Positions 25,873 to 33,449 of a stretch of DNA of 64,000 bases are shown piece after piece. A program made the translations under genes and the position numbers. Each line of letters opens with the position of its first letter. Position 1 is the stretch's first letter. This stretch comes from Hymenobacter sp. BT188 (GTDB lineage Bacteria > Bacteroidota > Bacteroidia > Cytophagales > Hymenobacteraceae): NCBI RefSeq assembly GCF_014333585.1, contig NZ_JACSCW010000003.1, forward strand, positions 372,001-436,000, given 5' to 3'. The notes under the pieces were generated by a model. It was not told the origin of the DNA and did no database searches. It was given only the letters and a program-made list of their open reading frames with translations.

Positions 25873-26763
25873 ATGACCTCGCTGCTCGCTTACATTACCT
25901 GGGACGTTGCGCCCGAAATCGTTAAGATTGGACCGCTCACGCTGCGTTGGTACGGCCTGCTCTTTATGTCCGGCTTTGTGCTGGGCACCTTCGTGCTCTC
26001 GCATATCTACCGCTCCGAGCGCGTATCGCCGCAGTGGGTCGATGTCATTACGATTTATATGCTGGTGGGCACCATTGTCGGCGCCCGACTCGGACATTGC
26101 TTGTTTTATGATCCCGGCTATTACTTGGCCCATCCGCTCGATATTCTCAAGATATGGGAGGGAGGACTGGCTAGCCATGGTGCTACGTTGGGCATCTTGT
26201 TGGCTGTGTGGCTCTTCAGTCGCAATAATAAGTTCGATTACCTCTGGACCCTCGACCGGATTGTGATTGTGGTGGCGCTTGGCGGGGCGCTCATCCGCTT
26301 GGGTAATCTTTTCAACTCCGAGATTTTTGGCCACGAAACCACAGTGCCTTGGGCCTTCAAGTTTGTGCGCGACACGGAACACCTAGTGAATGGCGTAGCT
26401 GTTCCGCGTCATCCAACCCAGATTTATGAGTCGCTGTTCTGCGTGTTTCTGCTGGTGCTGCTGTATTTGATGTGGAACCGCACGAAAGAAAAAACGCCCA
26501 GGGGGCAATTGTTTGGTCTGTTCGTAGTACTGTTGTTTACCTTCCGCTTTCTGGTGGAGTTTCTCAAGGAAGATCAGTCCGACTTTGAAAGCAGCATGGT
26601 GCTGAATATGGGTCAGATTCTAAGTATTCCGCTGATTTTCATGGGTTTATGGGTGCTGCTGCGCGCCGGCAAATGGCCTAATAACCCCTTCGGATTTGCC
26701 CCCCGAGATCTGGAAGCAAGGGCCGCCGCCGAGCAAGCCCAAAAAATGGTCAAATCGAAGTAA
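25873..26763 (+). CDS. lgt: Prolipoprotein diacylglyceryl transferase
   Basis: Inner-membrane enzyme that attaches diacylglycerol to the lipobox Cys of prelipoproteins, needed for the many lipoproteins encoded in this window. The 296-aa protein has about seven membrane helices; the family signature appears as GALIRLGNLFNSEIFGHETTVPWAF, including the essential Arg and Asn. The early RWYGLLFMSGFVLG and the WEGGLASHGA segment are also typical. A strong terminator follows the stop. Confidence 0.95.
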   Translation: MTSLLAYITWDVAPEIVKIGPLTLRWYGLLFMSGFVLGTFVLSHIYRSERVSPQWVDVITIYMLVGTIVGARLGHCLFYDPGYYLAHPLDILKIWEGGLASHGATLGILLAVWLFSRNNKFDYLWTLDRIVIVVALGGALIRLGNLFNSEIFGHETTVPWAFKFVRDTEHLVNGVAVPRHPTQIYESLFCVFLLVLLYLMWNRTKEKTPRGQLFGLFVVLLFTFRFLVEFLKEDQSDFESSMVLNMGQILSIPLIFMGLWVLLRAGKWPNNPFGFAPRDLEARAAAEQAQKMVKSK

Positions 26764-26780
26764 CCCGTTCTTAAACTCAC

Positions 26781-26817
26781 AAAAAAGCCCTCCAGAGCAA
26801 CTCTGGGGGGCTTTTTT
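26781..26817. terminator. Bidirectional intrinsic terminator between lgt and a convergent lipoprotein gene
   Basis: AAAAAAGCCCTCCAGAG pairs with CTCTGGGGGGCTTTTTT; one arm has a C-to-T change (a G-T pair), otherwise the same motif as the sigma-factor terminator. It lies between the convergent stops at 26763 and 26836. Confidence 0.92.
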
Positions 26818-26835
26818 GTAAGCTTAGATAGCAGA

Positions 26836-27768
26836 TTATTGGGCTCCAACATTTGCTCCAGCGTTCGATTGACCCTGTAGTGAGTATTGATAAATAGAGC
26901 CTTCTTCTGTACTGATAACCAACGTTTGGTTATCTGTGAAAACAACGCCCTCCGTTTGCCCCGCGCCCGTTAATGCGATGCGGCGGGGTGTGGCCTTAAG
27001 CAGAGACTCAAACGAGTTGCCTTCATACAAAAACAACTCTTCCTTACCCATTAAAGCCAAGCGTTTGCCATCAGGACTCAAGTCAGCATCCGTTACTTCC
27101 CCGTCGAGAGATAGGCTGGTAAGGAGGCGGGCGGTTTGCTGGCCAGGCTTATCTGGTACAGCATAAACCTTGCTGGTTGTTTGATTTGCGCGGTCGCGGG
27201 TGAAGAGGTAAACCATGCCATCGTGCCAGAGTGCAGCTTCGCAGTCAAAGTTTCGTTCACCTTTAGCGGGCGGAAATTCGCGCTGATCCGCATAAGTGAA
27301 GCGGATGGCACCTATTTGTTTGGGGCTGGCCGGGTTGAGGCGATAAATAGCCAGGTCCTGGCGGCTATTGTTGTTATTGCCCGCATCTACCACGAATATG
27401 TTGCCGCGGTTGTCCTGCGCCAGGCTTTCCCAGTCCTGGTTCGGCACCGTAAGTCTGGTTTCGCTTAGGAGCTTGCCCGTCGCGTCGATCTTGTACAGGA
27501 TAGGGGAGTTGCCGGCGTCGCCGTGCGTGTAAAAGGTGCCTGACTTGTCGGCGCGGGCCAGACCGGAGCTTTCGGGCACCGCTTTATTGAGCGAGCCCAT
27601 GCGGCGCAAGCCTGGCACTGAGCTTTCAATAAGACGATTCTCTAGGCTTTCCTTCTTATCCTTCTTTTTGTCCTTCTTGCCGCTCGGTGCTTCATCGGAC
27701 TGAGCCTGCGAACAGCCACAGCCAAGCAAAGCGCTGATTGACAGTGTGATTATGGGGATTAAACGCAT
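26836..27768 (-). CDS. Lipoprotein with predicted beta-propeller-like domain
   Basis: Unrecognised in detail. Start set at the ATG at 27768, which gives a 310-aa lipoprotein (MRLIPIITLSISALLGCGC; lipidated Cys at about 17 or 19); the longer frame overlaps yidD. A Lys-rich linker (KKDKKKDKKESLENR) is followed by repeats such as NSPILYKIDATGKLL, NRGNIFVVDAGNN and TDADLSPDGKRLALMG, which look like beta-propeller blades. SSGLA and THGDAGN motifs are found in Bacteroidota proteins of unknown role. Probably periplasmic or outer-membrane-attached, possibly ligand binding. Confidence 0.75.
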   Translation of the reverse strand: MRLIPIITLSISALLGCGCSQAQSDEAPSGKKDKKKDKKESLENRLIESSVPGLRRMGSLNKAVPESSGLARADKSGTFYTHGDAGNSPILYKIDATGKLLSETRLTVPNQDWESLAQDNRGNIFVVDAGNNNNSRQDLAIYRLNPASPKQIGAIRFTYADQREFPPAKGERNFDCEAALWHDGMVYLFTRDRANQTTSKVYAVPDKPGQQTARLLTSLSLDGEVTDADLSPDGKRLALMGKEELFLYEGNSFESLLKATPRRIALTGAGQTEGVVFTDNQTLVISTEEGSIYQYSLQGQSNAGANVGAQ

Positions 27769-27854
27769 GATTTGAGAGTATATAAACAGAAAAACGTTGC
27801 CTGACCTTAGGAGGCACAAGCAACGAGCATGGGTAGCTATACGCAGGATTCGGC

Positions 27855-28076
27855 TTAGGGTACGGGATCGTAGCCATGTCCGCCCCACGGATGGCAGCGC
27901 CCAATACGGCGTAGCGCCAGCCAGCCACCGCGCCAGGGGCCAAATTTGCCGATAGCTTCAGCGGCATAGGCCGAACAGGTAGGCTGATATCGGCAGCTGG
28001 CTGGTGTGAGCGGCGAAATAAAGTGCCGGTACACCCAGATTAGAGCAAGAAAAAAGCGCCGAAACAGGTAGGCCAT
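27855..28076 (-). CDS. yidD: Membrane protein insertion efficiency factor YidD
   Basis: Short 73-aa protein that assists YidC-dependent membrane insertion. The hallmark [37 protein letters not shown] is nearly complete, with the three conserved Cys residues and the amphipathic N-terminus ([19 protein letters not shown]). In many bacteria it sits beside rpmH, rnpA and yidC; none is present here. Confidence 0.95.
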   Translation of the reverse strand: MAYLFRRFFLALIWVYRHFISPLTPASCRYQPTCSAYAAEAIGKFGPWRGGWLALRRIGRCHPWGGHGYDPVP

Positions 28077-28324
28077 GGCTGAGGTTATGCAAAAAGCAAC
28101 GGCAAGTTACTTTTTGTGTTTATTCTCTTGAGCAACAAACAAAAAGGAAGAATTGGTTTAGTGAGTAGAGAAGCCTTATGCAGTTTGTCGATTGAGAATT
28201 ATAAGGCAAGGCTTCATAAAAACTGCCCACTACTCGCCTCACCTGAGTAAGTTTAACCTTTGCTTTACCTAAGCACTTTTCTTACACGCTCACTCCTCTT
28301 TTTCATTCCCATTACCCACCCCTT

Positions 28325-30649
28325 ATGCTGAAAAAAATATGGGCAAATGCGCTGCTTCTGGCGCTCTTGCTACCGATGGCTGCTCGTGCCGACGAAGGAA
28401 TGTGGCTGCCGATGCTTGTGAAGCGCCTCAACTACGCGGACATGCAGAAGAAAGGCCTGCAACTGACGGCCGAAGAGATCTACGACATCAATAACGCCAG
28501 CCTCAAAGATGCCGTGGTGCAGCTGGGGGGCTTTTGTACGGGCGAATTTGTGAGCGGGCAGGGCTTGCTGCTCACCAACCATCACTGCGGCTATGATGCC
28601 ATTCAGAGCCACAGCACGCCCGAGAAAAACCTGCTCGCCGACGGCTTTTTCGCCGCTAATAAAAGCGAGGAAAAGCCCAATCCAGGTTTGTTCGTGGATA
28701 TTCTGGTGCGGATGGAAGACGTAACTGGTAAGGTGCTGGAAGGCATCACGCCCCAAACGCCGGAGCAGGAGCGCGCCGCGCTGGTGCAGCAGCGGCAGAA
28801 GCAGCTGGCCGATGCTGCCAAAGAGAATGGCCAATACGTAGCCTACGTGCGCGATTTCTTTGCCGGCAATGAGTACTATATGTTCGTGTATCAGCGCTTT
28901 GGCGATGTGCGGCTGGTAGGCGCGCCACCCGAATCGGTGGGTAAGTTTGGCGGCGACACTGATAACTGGATGTGGCCCCGCCACACCGGCGACTTCTCCA
29001 TGTTTCGGGTGTACGCCAGCAAAGACAACAAGCCCACCACCGGCTACGTGGCCGACAATGTGCCCTACGTACCCAAAAAGCACTTGCCTGTGAGTCTGCA
29101 AGGCGTGAGCGAAGGCGACTTCGCCATGGTGTTCGGCTTTCCGGGCCGCACGCAGCGCTTTTTGCCCGCAGCTGGCCTTCAGCTAACCCTAGACCAGAGC
29201 AATCCTGCCCGCATTAAGCTGCGCGACACCCGCCTGAAACTGTGGAAAGAAGACATGGATGCTGACCCAGCTCTACGCCTAAAGTACGCCTCTAAGTACG
29301 CCAGCATTGCCAACTATTGGAAGTACTTCATCGGGCAAAATGAGGGCATGAAGCGCTTGAAAACAGTGGACAAGAAGAAAGCCGAAGAGGCCCAGTTTGC
29401 CCAGTGGATTGCGGCCGATCCGGCTCGCCAGCAGCTTTACGGCAGCGCGTTGCAGGATATTAATCAGAATTACACGGCCCTGCGTGAGTTCAACCTAAGC
29501 AATGTTTACCTGAATGAAGCCGCATTTGGTACCGAAATCATGACGTTCGCGGCTCGGATGCTGCCTTTGCATTCATTGCTGAAAGACCCAAACGCCGACA
29601 AGGCTGCCATACAAAAGGCTACAGCCGATTTGAAGGAGCCGGCCGCCGAATTCTTTAAAGATTACAGCGCTACCACGGATAAGAAGGTGTTTGCGGCCTT
29701 AATGGGCCTCTATTACACCGATGTACCTAAATCGCAGCATCCGGAGGTATTTCAGACGGTAGCCAAGCAGTATGGCGGCTCCATGAAGAAGTACGCCGAC
29801 TACGTGTTCGGCAACACCTTCCTGACTTCTCCCACTAAGCTGAATGCTTTTCTGGCGGCGCCTACGTTGGCCAAGCTGGAAGCAGATCCGGCGTTCAAGA
29901 CGATGAACTCGGTGTATACGAACTACGTGCAGAAGATTGCCCCCCAGCTTCAGGCCAGCCAGGCCACTATGAGCCGGGCTAATCGTCAGTATGTAGCGGG
30001 CTTGCGGGCCAAGAACACCGATAGAGTATACTCACCTGATGCTAACTCGACGTTGCGCCTAAGCTACGGCACCGTGCGCCCCTACGAAGGCCGTGATGCT
30101 GTGAGCTACGACTACCAGACTACGGGCAAGGGAATTTTGGAAAAAGAAGATCCAACAAACCCTGAATTTGTGGTACCGGCCAAGCAGGTGGCGCTTCTGA
30201 AATCCAAAGACTTCGGCCCTTATGCCAATAAGGACGGACAACTGCCCGTAGCCTTTATCACAGATAACGACATTACGGGGGGCAATTCCGGCTCGCCCGT
30301 AATCAACGGGCGAGGCGAGTTGATCGGATTAGCCTTCGATGGCAACTGGGAAGCCATGACTGGCGACCTAGCCTACGACCCCGATCTGAAGCGCTGCATC
30401 AACGTGGACATCCGCTACGTGTTATTTTGCGTGGATAAGCTTGGTGGCGCTAAGCACCTTGTTGACGAAATGACGGTAGTTAATAAGGGCCCTAATCCGG
30501 GCGTAGGCACTAGTGCCTACGCTACGTCCAGCCAAGTCAATGGCACTGATGAAGCCGGCAAAATGAAAACGAAGTCGCCAGCGGCTGGTAAGGTTAAAAT
30601 CAAGAAGAAAAAGAACAAAGAGAAAGCTGAGGCTAACGCAGAGATGTAG
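28325..30649 (+). CDS. S46-family dipeptidyl peptidase, DPP7-type
   Basis: Periplasmic serine exopeptidase that removes dipeptides from oligopeptides. The 774-aa product has a signal peptide ending MAARA, the catalytic His in LLTNHHCGYDAIQ (86/87), the DNWMWPRHTGDFSMFR segment with the acid, and Ser655 in GGNSGSP. Residue 673 is Gly (in AFDGNWEAM); in Porphyromonas enzymes Gly here marks DPP7 (hydrophobic P1) and Arg marks DPP11 (acidic P1), so DPP7-like specificity is inferred. After VDEMTVV the protein carries an unusual Lys-rich tail of about 60 residues whose start is encoded by a 22-base palindrome. Followed by a strong terminator. Confidence 0.93.
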   Translation: MLKKIWANALLLALLLPMAARADEGMWLPMLVKRLNYADMQKKGLQLTAEEIYDINNASLKDAVVQLGGFCTGEFVSGQGLLLTNHHCGYDAIQSHSTPEKNLLADGFFAANKSEEKPNPGLFVDILVRMEDVTGKVLEGITPQTPEQERAALVQQRQKQLADAAKENGQYVAYVRDFFAGNEYYMFVYQRFGDVRLVGAPPESVGKFGGDTDNWMWPRHTGDFSMFRVYASKDNKPTTGYVADNVPYVPKKHLPVSLQGVSEGDFAMVFGFPGRTQRFLPAAGLQLTLDQSNPARIKLRDTRLKLWKEDMDADPALRLKYASKYASIANYWKYFIGQNEGMKRLKTVDKKKAEEAQFAQWIAADPARQQLYGSALQDINQNYTALREFNLSNVYLNEAAFGTEIMTFAARMLPLHSLLKDPNADKAAIQKATADLKEPAAEFFKDYSATTDKKVFAALMGLYYTDVPKSQHPEVFQTVAKQYGGSMKKYADYVFGNTFLTSPTKLNAFLAAPTLAKLEADPAFKTMNSVYTNYVQKIAPQLQASQATMSRANRQYVAGLRAKNTDRVYSPDANSTLRLSYGTVRPYEGRDAVSYDYQTTGKGILEKEDPTNPEFVVPAKQVALLKSKDFGPYANKDGQLPVAFITDNDITGGNSGSPVINGRGELIGLAFDGNWEAMTGDLAYDPDLKRCINVDIRYVLFCVDKLGGAKHLVDEMTVVNKGPNPGVGTSAYATSSQVNGTDEAGKMKTKSPAAGKVKIKKKKNKEKAEANAEM
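30501..30522. repeat. 22-base perfect palindrome inside the S46 peptidase gene
   Basis: The arm GCGTAGGCACT (30501-30511) is followed immediately by its reverse complement. It is read in frame and encodes part of PGVGTSAYA, at the point where the conserved peptidase sequence gives way to the Lys-rich tail. Confidence 0.85.
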
Positions 30650-30664
30650 GGTCACAACTTGAAT

Positions 30665-30713
30665 GCCCTAAAAAAAGCCCCCCAGATTTTATCTGGGGGG
30701 CTTTTTTTAGGGC
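30665..30713 (+). terminator. Very long intrinsic terminator after the S46 peptidase gene
   Basis: A perfect 23-base-pair stem (30665-30687 with 30691-30713) and a three-base loop. The core is the AAAAAGCCCCCCAG / CTGGGGGGCTTTTT pair. Confidence 0.95.
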
Positions 30714-31317
30714 GTTGATCTAAGGTAATAGTAACCTCTCCATACATGGGAGAGCAACGATACTAAACGTTTACATAGCTATTTAATATATGTCACTTCA
30801 TTGACCAACAATGCTTTATGAAGTATTATCGATTATAGGAAGCTAGGCACAACTGTTGTTTTTACTCTGATCGTTGCACGCTGGCATCTAGGATTATATT
30901 TAGTTGATAACGCCCATATAAAAACATGGCCAGCTTGTTTTTATAATATAAAAAATAGGTAATATACAGTATTTATCTATTAAAGGGAAATATTAGAAGA
31001 TGATTTACGGATGACCCCATATCTAAATATTTAATTTAAAACAATGTATAATATAAAATTTACAGGAATTTTTCAGATAAACACAATTAATAATTTATTT
31101 AATATAACTTTTCCGAGTTATGTTGAATTATATAAATATTTAAAATTTTTGTTGCATTTTATTTGCAAATAAGTATTTGCCCAGTTATTTTTGGAAGACG
31201 TTTAAAGACAACAAAATAAAGGAATATCTCAATATCAAGTACTATATCCTTGTTAAGCTTTCTCATTTCAGCATTTAGTTTATTGCCCCGCCCTCTTACC
31301 TCTGCAACTTTTTTTAT
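30714..31317. other. Strongly AT-rich gene-free region before an orphan sugar transferase
   Basis: About 600 bases with much higher AT content than anything else in the window and no open frame of note on either strand. It contains a small hairpin (CTCTCC ... GGGAGAG, about 30736-30754), a 14-base palindrome TTATTTGCAAATAA (31159-31172) and many A/T runs. TACCTCTG (31297-31304), one mismatch from the -7 consensus, is a possible promoter. The abrupt compositional change suggests a regulatory region or a decayed insertion. Confidence 0.7.
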
Positions 31318-31953
31318 ATGTATCGAATTTTTACACCCCGGCCGTTAAGTCCCCAGCAACGGTATGCTTTATTAAAGCGCGTATTTGACCTCACGTTCTC
31401 ACTTCTAGTGGTGGTGCTCGTACTCAGCTGGCTGGTGCCGGTGCTGGGCCTGTTGCTCAAGCTCGAGAGTCGAGGACCCGTCTTCTTTAAGCAGCTGCGT
31501 ACGGGCAAGAACGGTAAACCTTTCTACTGCCTCAAGTTTCGGAGCATGCGCCTGAGCAGTGATGCCGACTCGCGCCAGGCCAGCCGAGGCGATAACCGTA
31601 TTACTCGTATAGGGGCGTTCATCCGCAAAACCAGCATTGACGAGCTGCCTCAGTTCATCAACGTGCTGCGCGGGGATATGTCCGTGGTGGGGCCCCGCCC
31701 TCACATGCTTCAGCACACACACGAGTACGCCCAGCGCATCGCCGGCTTTATGGACCGGCACGCCGTCACGCCCGGCATCACGGGCTGGGCTCAAGTGAAG
31801 GGCTACCGTGGGGAGACACGCGAGCTACAGGCCATGGAAAAGCGCGTGCAGGCCGACATCTGGTACTTGCGCAATTCCTCCTTTCAACTCGATGTGCAGA
31901 TCGTAGGCCTCACGATTGTGCAAGCCCTACGCGGCCACGAAAACGCCTTTTGA
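31318..31953 (+). CDS. Initiating sugar-phosphate transferase, catalytic domain only
   Basis: Bacterial sugar transferase (WcaJ/PglC family) that primes undecaprenyl phosphate for an exopolysaccharide, O-antigen or glycoprotein glycan. The 211-aa product has a membrane helix at about 22-48 (VFDLTFSLLVVVLVLSWLV), KFRSMR, the Asp-Glu dyad at 108-109 in TSIDELPQFINVLRGDMS, VVGPRPHML, and GITGWAQVKGYRGET. WcaJ-type enzymes usually have an extra N-terminal half, absent here. No glycosyltransferase genes adjoin it, so it is an orphan; a second, distinct transferase of this class is at 10129-10788. Confidence 0.9.
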   Translation: MYRIFTPRPLSPQQRYALLKRVFDLTFSLLVVVLVLSWLVPVLGLLLKLESRGPVFFKQLRTGKNGKPFYCLKFRSMRLSSDADSRQASRGDNRITRIGAFIRKTSIDELPQFINVLRGDMSVVGPRPHMLQHTHEYAQRIAGFMDRHAVTPGITGWAQVKGYRGETRELQAMEKRVQADIWYLRNSSFQLDVQIVGLTIVQALRGHENAF

Positions 31954-32026
31954 AATTTTAAGACTAGATTATACGAACACTACATCTACTAGACACACAA
32001 CATAAACATAATTAGGTGACAACTCT

Positions 32027-32218
32027 TTAGCGCACCTTATAGGCTTTTTGGAGTTCCTTCATCTGCACTGCTAAACCATCAATTTGTTGGACTAATGCCT
32101 TTGCTTTCTGTCCGTAAGCGGCTTGCTTATCTGTCCACGTTAGGAACTGCTTGAGCTCCTCCTTTGCATAGCGTAAAAGAGTGGCTGCGTTCTCCAAAAA
32201 TTCTTCTTCTGGGTCCAT
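32027..32218 (-). CDS. Small hypothetical protein, 63 aa, helical
   Basis: Not recognised. The ATG at 32218 opens a 63-codon frame with balanced charged residues and heptad-like spacing (AATLLRYAKEELKQFLTWTDK, then KALVQQIDGLAVQMKELQKAY), suggesting one or two amphipathic helices or a short coiled coil. There is no signal peptide. It is isolated, flanked by relatively AT-rich DNA, and oriented against its neighbours. Codon use looks ordinary, which favours a real gene. Confidence 0.55.
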   Translation of the reverse strand: MDPEEEFLENAATLLRYAKEELKQFLTWTDKQAAYGQKAKALVQQIDGLAVQMKELQKAYKVR

Positions 32219-32571
32219 GATGTGGTGTTTAAGAATCAGCCAATATACTCAGTAAGCTAAAAAAGCTCATTCCAGTAGCCATTTCTGAGTATAACAGAAG
32301 ATGCCTATTCTATAGAAAGGTTGCAAAATTTATGCGATTTGGACAGCATAAGTAATTGATATATTTCTACCTACACACAGATAAGCTGTATCGAAGAATA
32401 CAGCTTATCTGCTATAAAGCTTCTGCCTTAATTTAACAGCAGCTTCTATTGTAACGATTTAGATAGAGCGTATTCTGTAATCGTTCTTATTCCGAATAAG
32501 TGAGTTCGCATATTTGCCGCGAAATTTGCTGAAGGGCGAAGAAGCCAGTTTAGGCTTCTTATCTCCTTATT
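32219..32571. other. 353-base intergenic region with two inverted repeats
   Basis: No gene seen. TATACTCAG (32244-32252) with CTGAGTATA (32285-32293) forms a nine-base-pair arm just upstream of the 63-aa gene. AGATAAGCTGTAT (32379-32391) with its reverse complement (32398-32410) forms a 13-base-pair hairpin with a six-base loop. Promoters for the divergent genes on both sides must lie here, but none matches the consensus well. Confidence 0.6.
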
Positions 32572-33420
32572 ATGCTAAACGGGTACTTAGCGTTAGTAAC
32601 CTTACTCATATCTGTTTCTACTGTAAGTGCTGGCAACGGCCCCGGCGTGCGTGGGGCACGAGCAGCGGCGTTGGGCAATGCGTCTGTTACAATTACTGAT
32701 GTGTGGGCTGTTGGCAACAACGTAGCCGGGCTCGGGCAGGTAAGCCAAACTAGTGTTGGCTTTTATGCTGAAAACCGTTATTTAAGCTCCGCATTCAATA
32801 CAGTGGCGCTTGTGGCTGCTACGCCGATTGGTTCTGTAAGCTCAGAAAAGCCCCCCAGTCGTGGTGTAATAGGCTTTGAAGCGCAGCGTTTTGGCACTAA
32901 TCTGTACGCTGAGCAGCGTCTAGGTTTGGGCTATGGGTACCGGGGCGGACAGATCAGCGTGGGTGGCCGTGTGGATGTGTTGCAGGTCAGTATTCAAGGT
33001 TTGGGTAGTAAAAGAGTGGTGGCTGCTTCGCTGGGTGGACAGGCCGAGCTAATCCCAGATCGGCTGGTTTTCGGGGGATATTTATATAACCTGAACCAGA
33101 CGCGCTTAGCTGCTTATGAGAATGAGCGCGTTCCTACTGTGCTCAAAGCCGGCCTCTCGTACCGCCCCACAAGTAAGCTAATGCTGAACGTGGAAACGGA
33201 AAAAGACGTGGAGCAGAATGCTGATTTTAAGGCGGGTATCGAGTACCAGCTGCTGGAGGTGCTGGCGCTTCGAGCCGGCTTTGCTTCGCTCGTGGAGCAA
33301 ACTACGGCCGGCGTAGGCTTTAAAGCCGGCCGATTTCAGATAGACTATGCCGCGGCTTGGCAGTCAGCGCTGGGCTTGAGTCAGCATGTGGGGGTGAGTT
33401 TGCAGTGGGCAAAAAAGTGA
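32572..33420 (+). CDS. PorV/PorQ-like outer-membrane beta-barrel protein
   Basis: A 282-aa exported protein (signal peptide MLNGYLALVTLLISVSTVSA). The N-terminal GARAAALGNASVTITDVWAVGNNVAGLG is the kind of segment that opens PorV/PorQ (FadL-fold) proteins of the type IX secretion world, and the rest alternates like a beta-barrel and ends in a typical strand (HVGVSLQWAKK). Subfamily cannot be decided by eye; it may be a relative rather than a true T9SS component. The next gene begins 30 bases after its stop, so the two are probably one operon. Confidence 0.75.
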   Translation: MLNGYLALVTLLISVSTVSAGNGPGVRGARAAALGNASVTITDVWAVGNNVAGLGQVSQTSVGFYAENRYLSSAFNTVALVAATPIGSVSSEKPPSRGVIGFEAQRFGTNLYAEQRLGLGYGYRGGQISVGGRVDVLQVSIQGLGSKRVVAASLGGQAELIPDRLVFGGYLYNLNQTRLAAYENERVPTVLKAGLSYRPTSKLMLNVETEKDVEQNADFKAGIEYQLLEVLALRAGFASLVEQTTAGVGFKAGRFQIDYAAAWQSALGLSQHVGVSLQWAKK

Positions 33421-33449
33421 GAACTGCTTACCAAAAAGCCCCCCAGTAT

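Noticed and set aside
28370..29101. 243-codon open frame antisense to the S46 peptidase gene
   Set aside because: His/Gly-rich shadow of the peptidase codons, no start context or domain.
31140..31175. A/T palindrome TTATTTGCAAATAA as a regulator operator
   Set aside because: Such palindromes are expected at some frequency in DNA this AT-rich; reported only as part of the AT-rich region.
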